A DNA stretch of 17,633 bases. Origin: JASFQI01 sp050115555. GTDB taxonomy: Bacteria > Desulfobacterota > DSM-4660 > Desulfatiglandales > HGW-15. Location of the stretch: contig JASFQI010000069.1 in NCBI GenBank assembly GCA_050115555.1, forward strand, positions 1-17,633, given 5' to 3'. Positions 1 to 6,716 of the stretch are shown one piece after another (position 1 is the stretch's first letter; each line of letters begins with the position of its first letter). A program made the position numbers and the translations under genes. Below the pieces are notes generated by a model, which worked only from the letters and a program-made list of their open reading frames with translations, was not told the DNA's origin and made no database searches.

Positions 1-547
1 CTCCTTCTTCGCCGATGCTCAGGAGACCGATTCGAGGGTCCTCAATCCCCATGCAGGAAGTCGCGAATGCCTCGGCCATAATGCCGAACTGCAGAAGGTG
101 AAGAGGGCGGCAATCCACGTTGGCGCCGACGTCGATGAGAATCACTTCCCCGTGCCTGCCGGGGAAAATGCTCGCCAGGGCGGGGCGATCCACACCCCTG
201 ACTTTTCCAAGGGTCAGAAGCCCTGCGGCCAGGGTAGCGCCCGAGTTGCCGGCACTCACCACGGCATCGACCTCTCCCTGCCGGACAAGATCAAAGGCGA
301 CCCGAATGGATGCCTGCCTTTTCTGCCGAACCGACTTGAAAGGAGCTTCATCCATTCGGATGACCTCAGAGCAGTGGCACACGTCCACGCTGCCCTGGGC
401 CTTTTCCCTATCCAGTTCACCTTGAATCGCCTGGGCATCTCCCACGAGGGTGACGGATACGCCGGACTCCGAGGCAGCCTGCACGGCTCCCCGAACGACC
501 ATTGCCGGAGCAAAGTCACCGCCCATGGCATCCACGGCGATCTTCAT
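1..547 (-). CDS. plsX: PlsX, phosphate acyltransferase (partial, C-terminus outside window)
   Basis: PlsX makes acyl-phosphate from acyl-ACP and phosphate, the first step of the PlsX/PlsY route to phosphatidic acid; it works at the inner face of the cytoplasmic membrane. The minus-strand reading frame starts at 547 with MKIAVDAMGGDFAP, the family's N-terminal signature, and continues with SAGNSGATLAAGLLTLGK and a segment ending VILIDVGANVDCRP, both typical of PlsX. About 182 residues of the usual 330-350 are present; the frame is open at position 1, so the gene is cut by the window edge. Its start lies one base after the rpmF stop, so the two genes are almost certainly translated from one message. 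The order DUF177-rpmF-plsX is conserved in many bacteria and usually leads into fatty acid synthesis genes. Confidence 0.96.
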   Translation of the reverse strand, partial: MKIAVDAMGGDFAPAMVVRGAVQAASESGVSVTLVGDAQAIQGELDREKAQGSVDVCHCSEVIRMDEAPFKSVRQKRQASIRVAFDLVRQGEVDAVVSAGNSGATLAAGLLTLGKVRGVDRPALASIFPGRHGEVILIDVGANVDCRPLHLLQFGIMAEAFATSCMGIEDPRIGLLSIGEEG

Positions 548-548
548 T

Positions 549-731
549 CTACTTCTCTTCGACCTTTAAAAGCGTCCTTCCTCGATACGCCCCGCAGTGA
601 GGGCACACGCGATGGGGCAGCACGGGTTCATGGCACTGAGGGCACTCGGAAACACCGGGCATGCGCACGTGGTCGTGCGAACGCCGCATGTCCCGCTTGG
701 ACTTGGACTTTCTTCGTTTGGGTACGGCCAT
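549..731 (-). CDS. rpmF: 50S ribosomal protein L32
   Basis: A 60-residue basic protein of the large ribosomal subunit. It begins MAVPKRRKSKSKRDMRRS, the normal L32 N-terminus, and carries two CxxC pairs (CPQC and CPHC, near residues 31-34 and 43-46), as in the zinc-ribbon form of L32. The length is normal for the family. The ATG lies four bases after the stop of the DUF177 gene, and the stop lies one base before the plsX start, which indicates tight coupling in one operon. Confidence 0.98.
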   Translation of the reverse strand: MAVPKRRKSKSKRDMRRSHDHVRMPGVSECPQCHEPVLPHRVCPHCGAYRGRTLLKVEEK

Positions 732-735
732 GGTT

Positions 736-1278
736 CTAGATTTCTCCGTCGGTTTTCAATAGTTTCAGTTTTTGAAACGCCGGGTGTCCGCGCTCTTTCG
801 GACAACCACAGGCTCCCTGGTTGAGATTTCCGCCGCATCGAGGACACAGACCTTTGCAATCCTCCCTGCACAACCGCTTCATGGGGAGATCCAGGAGGAC
901 CTGTTCTCGAACGATATCCAGAACATCCACTTCCTCCCCAATGCGAAACGCCACATCCAGATCCTCTTCCTGAAGCTCTACTTCCGCATCAGAAGCGGAC
1001 TCGTGGGGCAATTCGAGAAACGTTTGGTACGAGATCGCCAGATCCCGGTGAAACAACTCCAGGCACCGGTCGCAACGGACCCGAAGCCCGCCGCGAAGGC
1101 GTCCTGTGAGTATGTACTTCCGCTTCCCGGCCCTCTGAACGTCCAGTTCGACCTCCAGGGGCCCGTCCAGCAAAACCGCCCCCTCTTCCTCCTCCTCCGA
1201 AGGCCAGGACTCGGGTTCGAAGTGGAAGGTGTAGTGCTTACCGTTCTCCGGGATGCTCCTCAGGTCGATCCGCGTCAT
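736..1278 (-). CDS. yceD: DUF177/YceD family protein
   Basis: A 180-residue member of the DUF177 (YceD) family, which is nearly always encoded just upstream of rpmF; in some organisms it has been linked to 23S rRNA accumulation. Visible marks are the CDRC pair in the middle, the segment EEVDVLDIVREQVLLDLP, and the C-terminal cysteine cluster containing GLCPRCGGNLN and CGC, which probably binds zinc. The frame is open further upstream to a GTG at 1335, but the promoter at 1337-1364 would start the transcript at about 1330, leaving no room for a leader. I therefore chose the internal ATG at 1278, whose protein begins MTRIDLRSIPENG. A weak GAG ribosome-binding element sits six bases before it. 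A run of five glutamates near residues 28-32 is a local oddity. Confidence 0.9.
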   Translation of the reverse strand: MTRIDLRSIPENGKHYTFHFEPESWPSEEEEEGAVLLDGPLEVELDVQRAGKRKYILTGRLRGGLRVRCDRCLELFHRDLAISYQTFLELPHESASDAEVELQEEDLDVAFRIGEEVDVLDIVREQVLLDLPMKRLCREDCKGLCPRCGGNLNQGACGCPKERGHPAFQKLKLLKTDGEI

Positions 1279-1336
1279 GGACAACTCGCCAAAATGCAAC
1301 GAATTCAAACCTTTCCGGGAATAGAATAAATGCACA

Positions 1337-1364
1337 ACTATATACCATGACTATGGTTTGTCAA
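1337..1364 (-). promoter_or_regulatory. Sigma70-type promoter of the DUF177-rpmF-plsX operon
   Basis: Read on the minus strand, a perfect -35 box TTGACA (1364-1359) is followed after 16 bases by TATAGT (1342-1337), which matches five of six positions of the -10 consensus. Transcription would start near 1330, giving a leader of about 50 bases before the ATG at 1278. The promoter position is also what rules out the upstream GTG start. Confidence 0.75.
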
Positions 1365-1696
1365 GCAAATTCAGGCCGGAGCCCCCCTCCTCGGCCCTGA
1401 TCTTTCACCTCCTGCTGAAAGCAATGGGACACGTAAGGGCTCCATTTTCTTTCTCTTGACAGGATAAGGCCTCCGAGCCATATTGAAAAACAGTCCCTCC
1501 TCGATCATGCTCCTTTTCTTTCCCGAGAAGGGCATTTTTCCTGTCCGAACGCGCTCGGGCAGGAATTTTTCCCCGTGAAGGCGAAATCGCTGACGGATCG
1601 TTTCGGCTAAAAAATCGACCCTTCTGAATCCCGGTTTCCCCGGTGCCCCTCGGGAAGGCAGGGACCGGGACTTCGAACGTACGTATTAGGTGAATC
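1365..1696. other. Divergent intergenic region
   Basis: About 330 bases between the start region of the DUF177 operon and the unrecognised gene at 1697. I see no convincing gene here. It holds a candidate plus-strand promoter (1456-1484), a short inverted repeat CTTTCA/TGAAAG near 1402-1421, and a GC-rich stretch between about 1630 and 1670 in which CCCGGT and ACCGGG, and TTCCC and GGGAA, could pair to form a folded leader just before the 1697 start. None of these has a U-tract, so I do not call a terminator. Confidence 0.5.
1456..1484 (+). promoter_or_regulatory. Candidate sigma70 promoter for the 1697 gene
   Basis: A perfect TTGACA (1456-1461) is followed, 17 bases later, by CATATT (1479-1484), which matches four of six -10 positions. 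It faces the gene at 1697 and would give a leader of about 205 bases. The weak -10 box keeps this a candidate only. Confidence 0.4.
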
Positions 1697-2755
1697 ATGT
1701 GGAAGTACAGGGAAAGACTAAGTTTTAGCGATAAGTTACGCCGCTCCATGTACGAAATTCTTCGAGACACTCTTGAGATCCGCCTGATGAAGATCTCCCT
1801 GATTGACTCCTTTCTCAGCCATGTGCAGAACGGCGTGGAATATCGCTTCCCGGACAAGAGCGAACTCAAACCCAAATCCAAACGCATGGAACAGGAATCT
1901 GAGCTATTTCGGACATTTATCGTCATCTTCTGCGAAGGTGTCCTGACTCCTGCATTGAAAAACTACATCCGCTTTTTTCCGGAAAACCGGGTCATCAAGA
2001 AAAACCTGGAGCCCCTGGTCGACGTGAAGCTTCACAAAAAGTTCCACTTGAACCTGCGATACTTCGACAAGGCCCCGTTCCTGGATTTTACCGAGGACCT
2101 CCTGGGCGTGGATTACGCGCTGCTCATCCAGCAGGATCCCACCGTTCGAAAGAAGAACCGGTACGCCCTGACGCACTTCCACGTGAAAATCGACTGGCCT
2201 ATCGCGGATGCAGCGGAAGACTTGGCCAGATGGCTTCGATACGTTCAGAACTCCCTTTACGAGAATGGAGACCGAACCGGGCACCTCCTGCAGAACAAGC
2301 TCTTTGAGTACTACGGGACCCATCACAGTGTAGGAGGCCGACGGACGGCCGGACTCATTGCCGCTCAGCTCCTTCGCAAAACGGACTTTCTCACCACGGT
2401 TTACGTCTCGAGCTCGGAAAGCCGCACCATGACCAAGTACTCGGAACGGGGCGTGTCCAAGTTCTTCCTGATCCGGCTTCAGAAACGGGAGATCCAGGCC
2501 CTTGCCCAAAAGGAAGGAATGGCCCCGGAAACCTTTGTCGCCACCTATCTTTATTCGGCTGACGGGTTTCACGTCGGCATTGCCGAGGCGGTCTACGACC
2601 ACACCTCCTTTGCCAAACCCCCGGAAAACGGGAAGCTTCGAAGGCTCCGTCCCGCCTACAACTGGCTCAAGCTGGCCGACGAATTCCTCCACCCTCGTGC
2701 AGATGCCCAGAGTGCGAGCCCAATCAACTACAACTGGGTTTATACCACCGAGTAG
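1697..2755 (+). CDS. Uncharacterised 352-residue protein
   Basis: I do not recognise this protein or any domain in it. It is a soluble, charged protein with no signal peptide and no clear membrane segment. The N-terminal 70 residues look helical and basic. Later landmarks are THFHVKIDW near residue 155, YYGTHHSVGGRRTAG near 220, and a hydrophobic strand-like segment FLTTVYVSSSES near 240. The histidines could be catalytic or metal-binding, but this is not shown. The ATG at 1697 is preceded by AGGTGA, three bases away, which supports this start. It stands alone on its strand, with a divergent housekeeping operon on one side and a convergent small gene on the other. The long open frame and a plausible ribosome-binding site make it a real gene. 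Confidence 0.8.
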   Translation: MWKYRERLSFSDKLRRSMYEILRDTLEIRLMKISLIDSFLSHVQNGVEYRFPDKSELKPKSKRMEQESELFRTFIVIFCEGVLTPALKNYIRFFPENRVIKKNLEPLVDVKLHKKFHLNLRYFDKAPFLDFTEDLLGVDYALLIQQDPTVRKKNRYALTHFHVKIDWPIADAAEDLARWLRYVQNSLYENGDRTGHLLQNKLFEYYGTHHSVGGRRTAGLIAAQLLRKTDFLTTVYVSSSESRTMTKYSERGVSKFFLIRLQKREIQALAQKEGMAPETFVATYLYSADGFHVGIAEAVYDHTSFAKPPENGKLRRLRPAYNWLKLADEFLHPRADAQSASPINYNWVYTTE

Positions 2756-2988
2756 GAGGTCCCCTTCAAGGCCCAACGATCCTCCTGCCGGTGCCAACCG
2801 ATCCGGTAGACGAACCCGTTCTCAGCCTCCACCCGGAACTCGTCCCACTCCGGAGTGATCCAACGCTCCAGGACACGCTGCACCCCCACCCTTTTTCCCG
2901 CCAGGAAGAAAGCCATGGGCCTTTCGTTCGCCCGGTACCCGCTGTACGCCTCCACCAGGATGTCCTGAAACGGTTCTTCCTCCGCCAT
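2740..2988 (-). CDS. Small DUF6504-like protein
   Basis: An 82-residue protein beginning MAEEEPFQDILVEAYSG. The core, with RPMAFFLAGKRVGVQRVLERW followed by a short acidic stretch and a segment with FRVEAENG and WHRQEDRW, is like the compact beta-rich DUF6504 type: a conserved VxRVLERW strand and an FRV...G...Y strand. No biochemical role is known to me. The frame is open upstream to 3096, but the ATG at 2988 has a strong purine-rich site (AAAGGGGG) at proper distance, so I chose it. Its last 16 bases overlap the end of the convergent gene at 1697-2755. Transcription probably begins at the candidate promoter near 3160-3187, with hairpins in the leader. Confidence 0.7.
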   Translation of the reverse strand: MAEEEPFQDILVEAYSGYRANERPMAFFLAGKRVGVQRVLERWITPEWDEFRVEAENGFVYRIGWHRQEDRWALKGTSYSVV

Positions 2989-3099
2989 GTTGCCCCCTTT
3001 GTCCTTATGGGCTCCTCGACCGAGTCGATCCCGGAACGAAACATTCACCTTCCTGCCTCCTGCAACGTCGGAAAGACGCGAGGGAAAGATGCACACTTC

Positions 3100-3151
3100 G
3101 ATCGCTTTTTGCGATCCCTGCGACTTTCCGGAAGGAGCGCTTTCTTCCGGA
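3100..3151 (-). repeat. Two adjacent hairpins in the leader of the small minus-strand gene
   Basis: Two perfect inverted repeats lie ten bases apart: GATCGC-TTTTT-GCGATC (3100-3116) and an eight-base stem TCCGGAAG / CTTCCGGA with a nine-base loop (3127-3151). Neither is followed by a U-tract on either strand, so they do not look like intrinsic terminators. If the minus-strand promoter at 3160-3187 is right, both fall in the first 60 bases of the transcript of the DUF6504-like gene. Confidence 0.5.
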
Positions 3152-3159
3152 TGAAAACT

Positions 3160-3187
3160 ATTCTACCCCGTGCATCTCCAAGCACAA
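3160..3187 (-). promoter_or_regulatory. Candidate promoter for the DUF6504-like gene
   Basis: On the minus strand, TTGTGC (3187-3182) and TAGAAT (3165-3160, five of six matches to -10) are separated by 16 bases. The -35 box is weak. Transcription would start near 3153, giving a leader of about 165 bases that contains two hairpins. Confidence 0.35.
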
Positions 3188-3289
3188 CCATGAAGACATG
3201 CGGTTCGATCTTCCAATCCCGGTTGTTCTTCACATCAGCGAGCCGGAACGCAACCCGGTACGCGGAGTTTTTCCATGTTCACTCTATTT

Positions 3290-3305
3290 TGGTCCTGATT
3301 TTGCA
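3290..3305 (+). promoter_or_regulatory. Candidate sigma54 (-24/-12) promoter upstream of cheA
   Basis: TGG (3290-3292) and TTGCA (3301-3305) have the exact GG-N10-GC spacing of sigma54 promoters, and a T precedes the TGG. The -24 element reads TGGTCC rather than TGGCAC, so the match is incomplete. The start would be near 3316, about 190 bases before cheA. I see no good sigma70 or flagellar sigma28 element closer to the gene. Confidence 0.35.
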
Positions 3306-3463
3306 GATTATTACGAATACAGCCCACCGGAAGCCCGGGAGGCCTTTCCCGCGTTGCCGTGTATGCATTCTCGGCCCGCTTCGTGCGGCCGCGCTCCACC
3401 GCACACCGGGAACAGGCATGCGGTTTTCCGCCCGCAAGCCCATGAGGGACGGTAGGCCGGCTT

Positions 3464-3477
3464 GTCAATTTTTTGAC
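3464..3477. repeat. Small palindrome before cheA
   Basis: GTCAA-TTTT-TTGAC is a perfect inverted repeat whose right end lies 26 bases before the cheA ATG. It could be an operator half-site pair or a minor hairpin; it is too short to say more. Confidence 0.3.
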
Positions 3478-3503
3478 TAAGCGATGCCCTTCAGGATGAC
3501 GAA

Positions 3504-6284
3504 ATGCAGACGGTGTACGACGAGCATACCCTCCAGGAGTTCGTGGCCGAAAATCGCGATCACCTGGAAGAAATTGAACCGGACCTCCTGAGCCTTGAAA
3601 AGGAAGGACCGAACACAGCCCCTGAGATCGTCCATCGGGTGTTTCGAGCGGTTCACAGTATCAAGGGGTCGTCAGGGTTTTTTCATTTTCCTGCGATCAA
3701 GGAGCTCAGCCACGTCATGGAGAACGTCCTCGCCCTCATTCGTGAAGGCCGGCTCGTCCCGAATGCCGGGGGTGTCGACGCGTTGCTGGCAGGAGTGGAC
3801 AAACTCCGAATCATGTTCGCCGAAGTGCAGCAAAGCAACCAGGTGCCCTATCAGGAGGAACTCGATCGACTGAACACGATCCTTGAAGCCCACTCGAGCC
3901 GAAGTCAAGAGACCCCCTCAACGTCCCCCGAGATGGACCGCTCCTCTCCTCCCGTCGCTTTGCTCTCGCACTTCGATGAGAAGGGAGGCCTCACCTTTTT
4001 TCCTTCGGAAGGCTCCAACCTTTCCCCTGCGCGTTTCGCCCCCGAAGCGAAAAGATGGATCCAGAACGCTTCCAACGATGGCCAATACCTCTATGTGGTC
4101 TGGGATTCTGCAAAACCTGACGGCTCCGCCGAGGGAAAGGAAACCCTGGCAGTACAAATGGGCGTGTACGGCCGGCTGCTCCAGGGGCAAACCCCTTCCG
4201 ATCCTACCCGGCAGGTGTATCTCTTCGCAACGGTCATGGAACAGGACCTTCTCTGCGAGACTTTCGAACTATCGGAAGAATGTGTCCTCCCCCTGGAGAC
4301 CTCATTCCACCCGTGCGAGAGCGACGGGAGGTGCTCCTGTACACGGCCGCGACCGGTTGCGGAATCCCCCATTGCACGTCCTACCCAGCCCTCTTTTGCC
4401 TGTCCTTCCTCATGCATTCCCGCAAACGAGGGGAATGGGTCGTCTCCCTATGAAACGATCCGCGTGAACGTGGACCTGATCGACAAGCTCATGAACCTGG
4501 CCGGCGAATTGGTCCTCGGACGTAACCAGCTTCGAAAGGCCTTGGACGAGGCAGCTTCTGCGAATCCGATGCTCGATGCGCTGATTCAGAGCGTGGATGT
4601 GGTCACGAGCGAAGTGCAGGAAAAAATCATGCAGATGCGCATGCAGCCTCTGGGAAACCTCTTCAACAAGTATCGCCGTGTCGTCCGTGACCTTTCCCAA
4701 GCCCTGTCCAAGGAGGTGGAACTCGTTGTGGAAGGCCGGAATGTGGAACTGGACAGGTCGATCCTGGAAGGCCTCTCCGATCCCATGACCCACCTGATCC
4801 GCAACGCCCTGGACCACGGGATCGAGGATCCCCACGAACGGGAAGCAGCCGGTAAATCACGGCACGGCACTTTGCAGCTCCGCGCCTTCCACAAAGGAGG
4901 TCAGGTGAACATCACGGTCACCGATGACGGGCGGGGAATCGATCCGGAGCATGTAGCGGCAAAGGCCGTGGAACGAGGGGTCCTCACTCCGGATCAGATC
5001 TCCACCCTGAGTGGAAAGGAAAAAAAGGATATCATCTTCATGCCGGGGTTCTCCACTGTGGATGATGTGTCGGATATTTCAGGGCGCGGCGTGGGCATGG
5101 ACGTGGTGAGGACGAACATCGAAACCCTGGGTGGGCACCTGGAAGTCGAAAGCGAAAAGGGAAGAGGGTCCACTGTCCGCATTCGACTGCCGCTGACCCT
5201 TGCCATCATTCCCTCTCTCATCGTCGGAGCCGGCGGACACCGATTCGCCATTCCCCAAATCAATGTCAAGGAGCTCATCTGTGTTCGCGCCGGTGAGGTC
5301 GCTTCACGCATCGAAGGCGTGGCAGGAGCCGAGGTGCTGCGTGTTCGGGAAAGCCTCCTCCCGCTGATCCGGATCACCGACGTGCTCGGGCTCACCCGCC
5401 GGTTCCTTTACGGAGAAACCGGCGAATGGAAAAGGGACCGGCGCCGGAAGCTGATTGATCGTCGGGGAGGTCTCGGGGAGGAAAGAAAACCCATTCTCGA
5501 CGACTGTCCCGAAGACCGTAGGAACAAGAAAGACAGACGGCAAAGTTGGCGCAGCGATCTGTATGTCGTGGTGTTGAAGCTGGGGGAAAATCGCTTCGGG
5601 TTATGCGTGGAGGAGCTGTTCGACACCGAGGAGATCGTGGTCAAACCGCTCTCGGAACACCTCAAGAGCATCAAGTGCTTTGCCGGGGCTACCATCATGG
5701 GAGATGGAGGCGTGGCCATGATTCTGGACACCTCCGGCATCGCCGAGAGGCAGGGCCTCCGATTCAAGGAAATCACCGCAGAGGAACGGAAGCGACGCGA
5801 AGAAGCGGCATCCAGAGCTGCATCGGTTACTCGGGAGCGCCTTTCGGTCCTGGTTTTCAACGGCGCACCGGATGAGCATTTCGCCCTTCCCCTTCAAAGT
5901 GTATCGCGTCTCGAGAAGGTGGATCCGCATGCGGTTCACCGAATCGGAGAGCAGGAGTACATGGACTATCGAGGAGAAAGCCTTCCGCTCATTCGCCTGG
6001 ACCGGTACCTTTCGGTTTCACCTCTTCCGGCGGAATCGAACGAATTCCATGTAATCATCCCGAAAACACGGAATCGCCCTGCCGGCTTCCTCGTCTCAAG
6101 CATCCTGGATACCCGGGAAGTTTCCCCGTCCTTTCAGGAGACAAAAACGCGAGGCCCGGGAATCCTGGGGTCCGCATTCCTTGAAGGCCGGTTGACGCTC
6201 TTTCTCAACGCAGAGGAAATCCTGGCCCTCTTTGACGAAGAAAATGCAGACCGCCGATCATCCCGAAAGGTGGAGGCCGCATGA
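3504..6284 (+). CDS. cheA: Chemotaxis histidine kinase CheA with two CheW-like domains
   Basis: CheA autophosphorylates in response to receptor signals and passes phosphate to the receivers of CheY and CheB. Domains in order over 926 residues: Hpt (about 1-108) with the phosphoacceptor His51 in HSIKGSSGFF; a variable P2-like region (about 150-265); a Cys-bearing, proline-rich linker (271-304); dimerisation helices from about 318 (IDKLMNLAGELVLGRNQL); ATPase with the N-box HLIRNALDHGIE (430-441), DDGRGI (474-479) and GRGVGMD (527-533); a CheW-like domain (about 566-748) split by a charged insertion (about 640-684) rich in DRR; and a second CheW-like domain (about 778-910). All kinase motifs are intact. 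At 926 residues it is longer than a classical CheA of about 650. The ATG has AGGA seven bases upstream. It overlaps cheW by ATGA. Confidence 0.96.
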   Translation: MQTVYDEHTLQEFVAENRDHLEEIEPDLLSLEKEGPNTAPEIVHRVFRAVHSIKGSSGFFHFPAIKELSHVMENVLALIREGRLVPNAGGVDALLAGVDKLRIMFAEVQQSNQVPYQEELDRLNTILEAHSSRSQETPSTSPEMDRSSPPVALLSHFDEKGGLTFFPSEGSNLSPARFAPEAKRWIQNASNDGQYLYVVWDSAKPDGSAEGKETLAVQMGVYGRLLQGQTPSDPTRQVYLFATVMEQDLLCETFELSEECVLPLETSFHPCESDGRCSCTRPRPVAESPIARPTQPSFACPSSCIPANEGNGSSPYETIRVNVDLIDKLMNLAGELVLGRNQLRKALDEAASANPMLDALIQSVDVVTSEVQEKIMQMRMQPLGNLFNKYRRVVRDLSQALSKEVELVVEGRNVELDRSILEGLSDPMTHLIRNALDHGIEDPHEREAAGKSRHGTLQLRAFHKGGQVNITVTDDGRGIDPEHVAAKAVERGVLTPDQISTLSGKEKKDIIFMPGFSTVDDVSDISGRGVGMDVVRTNIETLGGHLEVESEKGRGSTVRIRLPLTLAIIPSLIVGAGGHRFAIPQINVKELICVRAGEVASRIEGVAGAEVLRVRESLLPLIRITDVLGLTRRFLYGETGEWKRDRRRKLIDRRGGLGEERKPILDDCPEDRRNKKDRRQSWRSDLYVVVLKLGENRFGLCVEELFDTEEIVVKPLSEHLKSIKCFAGATIMGDGGVAMILDTSGIAERQGLRFKEITAEERKRREEAASRAASVTRERLSVLVFNGAPDEHFALPLQSVSRLEKVDPHAVHRIGEQEYMDYRGESLPLIRLDRYLSVSPLPAESNEFHVIIPKTRNRPAGFLVSSILDTREVSPSFQETKTRGPGILGSAFLEGRLTLFLNAEEILALFDEENADRRSSRKVEAA

Positions 6285-6697
6285 GCACCCGTCAATTTGT
6301 CACATTTCGACTGGATCACCGCCTCCTGGGAATGGACATCATCAAGGTCCGGGAAATCAACCGCATCCTCGACATCACACCGGTCCCCCATGCGCCGGAG
6401 TACATCCGGGGACTGGTCAACCTTCGGGGACAGACCGTGACCGTTTTCGATCTCGGGATTCGACTCGGTCTGGACGCCAGGGAAGTCCGGAAAAGCAGCC
6501 ATAACATCATTCTCAAAGAGGGTAGCGTCGGCCTTCTCGTGGACGGTATCGGGGATGTGATAGAGGCGCGCGAAGCCCAAATGGAAAGACCTCCTGCCAA
6601 TCTTCAAGGAATCGGGGTCGAGTTCATCGACAGCGTGGTGAAGCTCAGAGACGAACTGCTCGTCATCCTTTCCTCGGAAAGCATACTGGAGCAATGA
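6281..6697 (+). CDS. cheW: Chemotaxis coupling protein CheW
   Basis: CheW links chemoreceptors to CheA in the signalling array beneath the membrane. The 138-residue protein is a single CheW domain of normal length, with PEYIRGLVNLRGQTVTVFDL near residues 39-58 as the best landmark and GLLVDGIGDV in the second half. The start codon overlaps the cheA stop in an ATGA, and a GGTGGAGG element sits just before it, so translation is coupled to cheA. No extra domain is present. Confidence 0.96.
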   Translation: MSTRQFVTFRLDHRLLGMDIIKVREINRILDITPVPHAPEYIRGLVNLRGQTVTVFDLGIRLGLDAREVRKSSHNIILKEGSVGLLVDGIGDVIEAREAQMERPPANLQGIGVEFIDSVVKLRDELLVILSSESILEQ

Positions 6698-6716
6698 GCG
6701 CACGAGGAGGATTCTT

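Larger units (their letters stand above)
2989..3503. other. Divergent intergenic region upstream of cheA
   Basis: About 515 bases between the minus-strand small gene and cheA. I see no credible coding region; a 62-codon minus-strand frame at 3045-3233 has no recognisable content. The part near 3100-3190 holds two perfect inverted repeats and a minus-strand promoter candidate. The part near 3290-3480 holds a sigma54-like element, a GC-rich hairpin at 3373-3390 (GGCC/GGCC with a bulged C), and a small AT-rich palindrome just before cheA. Confidence 0.55.

Noticed and set aside
98..739. Long plus-strand frame opposite plsX and rpmF
   Set aside because: It is antisense to two clearly recognised genes and has no recognisable protein content.
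772..1329. Plus-strand frame of 185 codons opposite the DUF177 gene
   Set aside because: Shadow of the DUF177 gene; no ribosome-binding site and no known motif.
1279..1335. GTG start of DUF177 at 1335
   Set aside because: The promoter -10 box at 1337-1342 would place the transcript start at or inside this codon; the ATG at 1278 matches where the family sequence begins.
1904..2797. 297-codon minus-strand frame opposite the orphan gene
   Set aside because: The plus-strand frame has a ribosome-binding site and soluble-protein composition; the minus frame starts inside another gene and shows no recognisable content. Neither has a family hit from memory, so a small doubt remains.
3127..3151. Eight-base perfect hairpin as an intrinsic terminator
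   Set aside because: No T-rich tract follows the stem on either strand.
3045..3233. 62-codon minus-strand frame in the gap before cheA
   Set aside because: No recognisable content, and it spans the hairpins and promoter candidate, which explain the region better.
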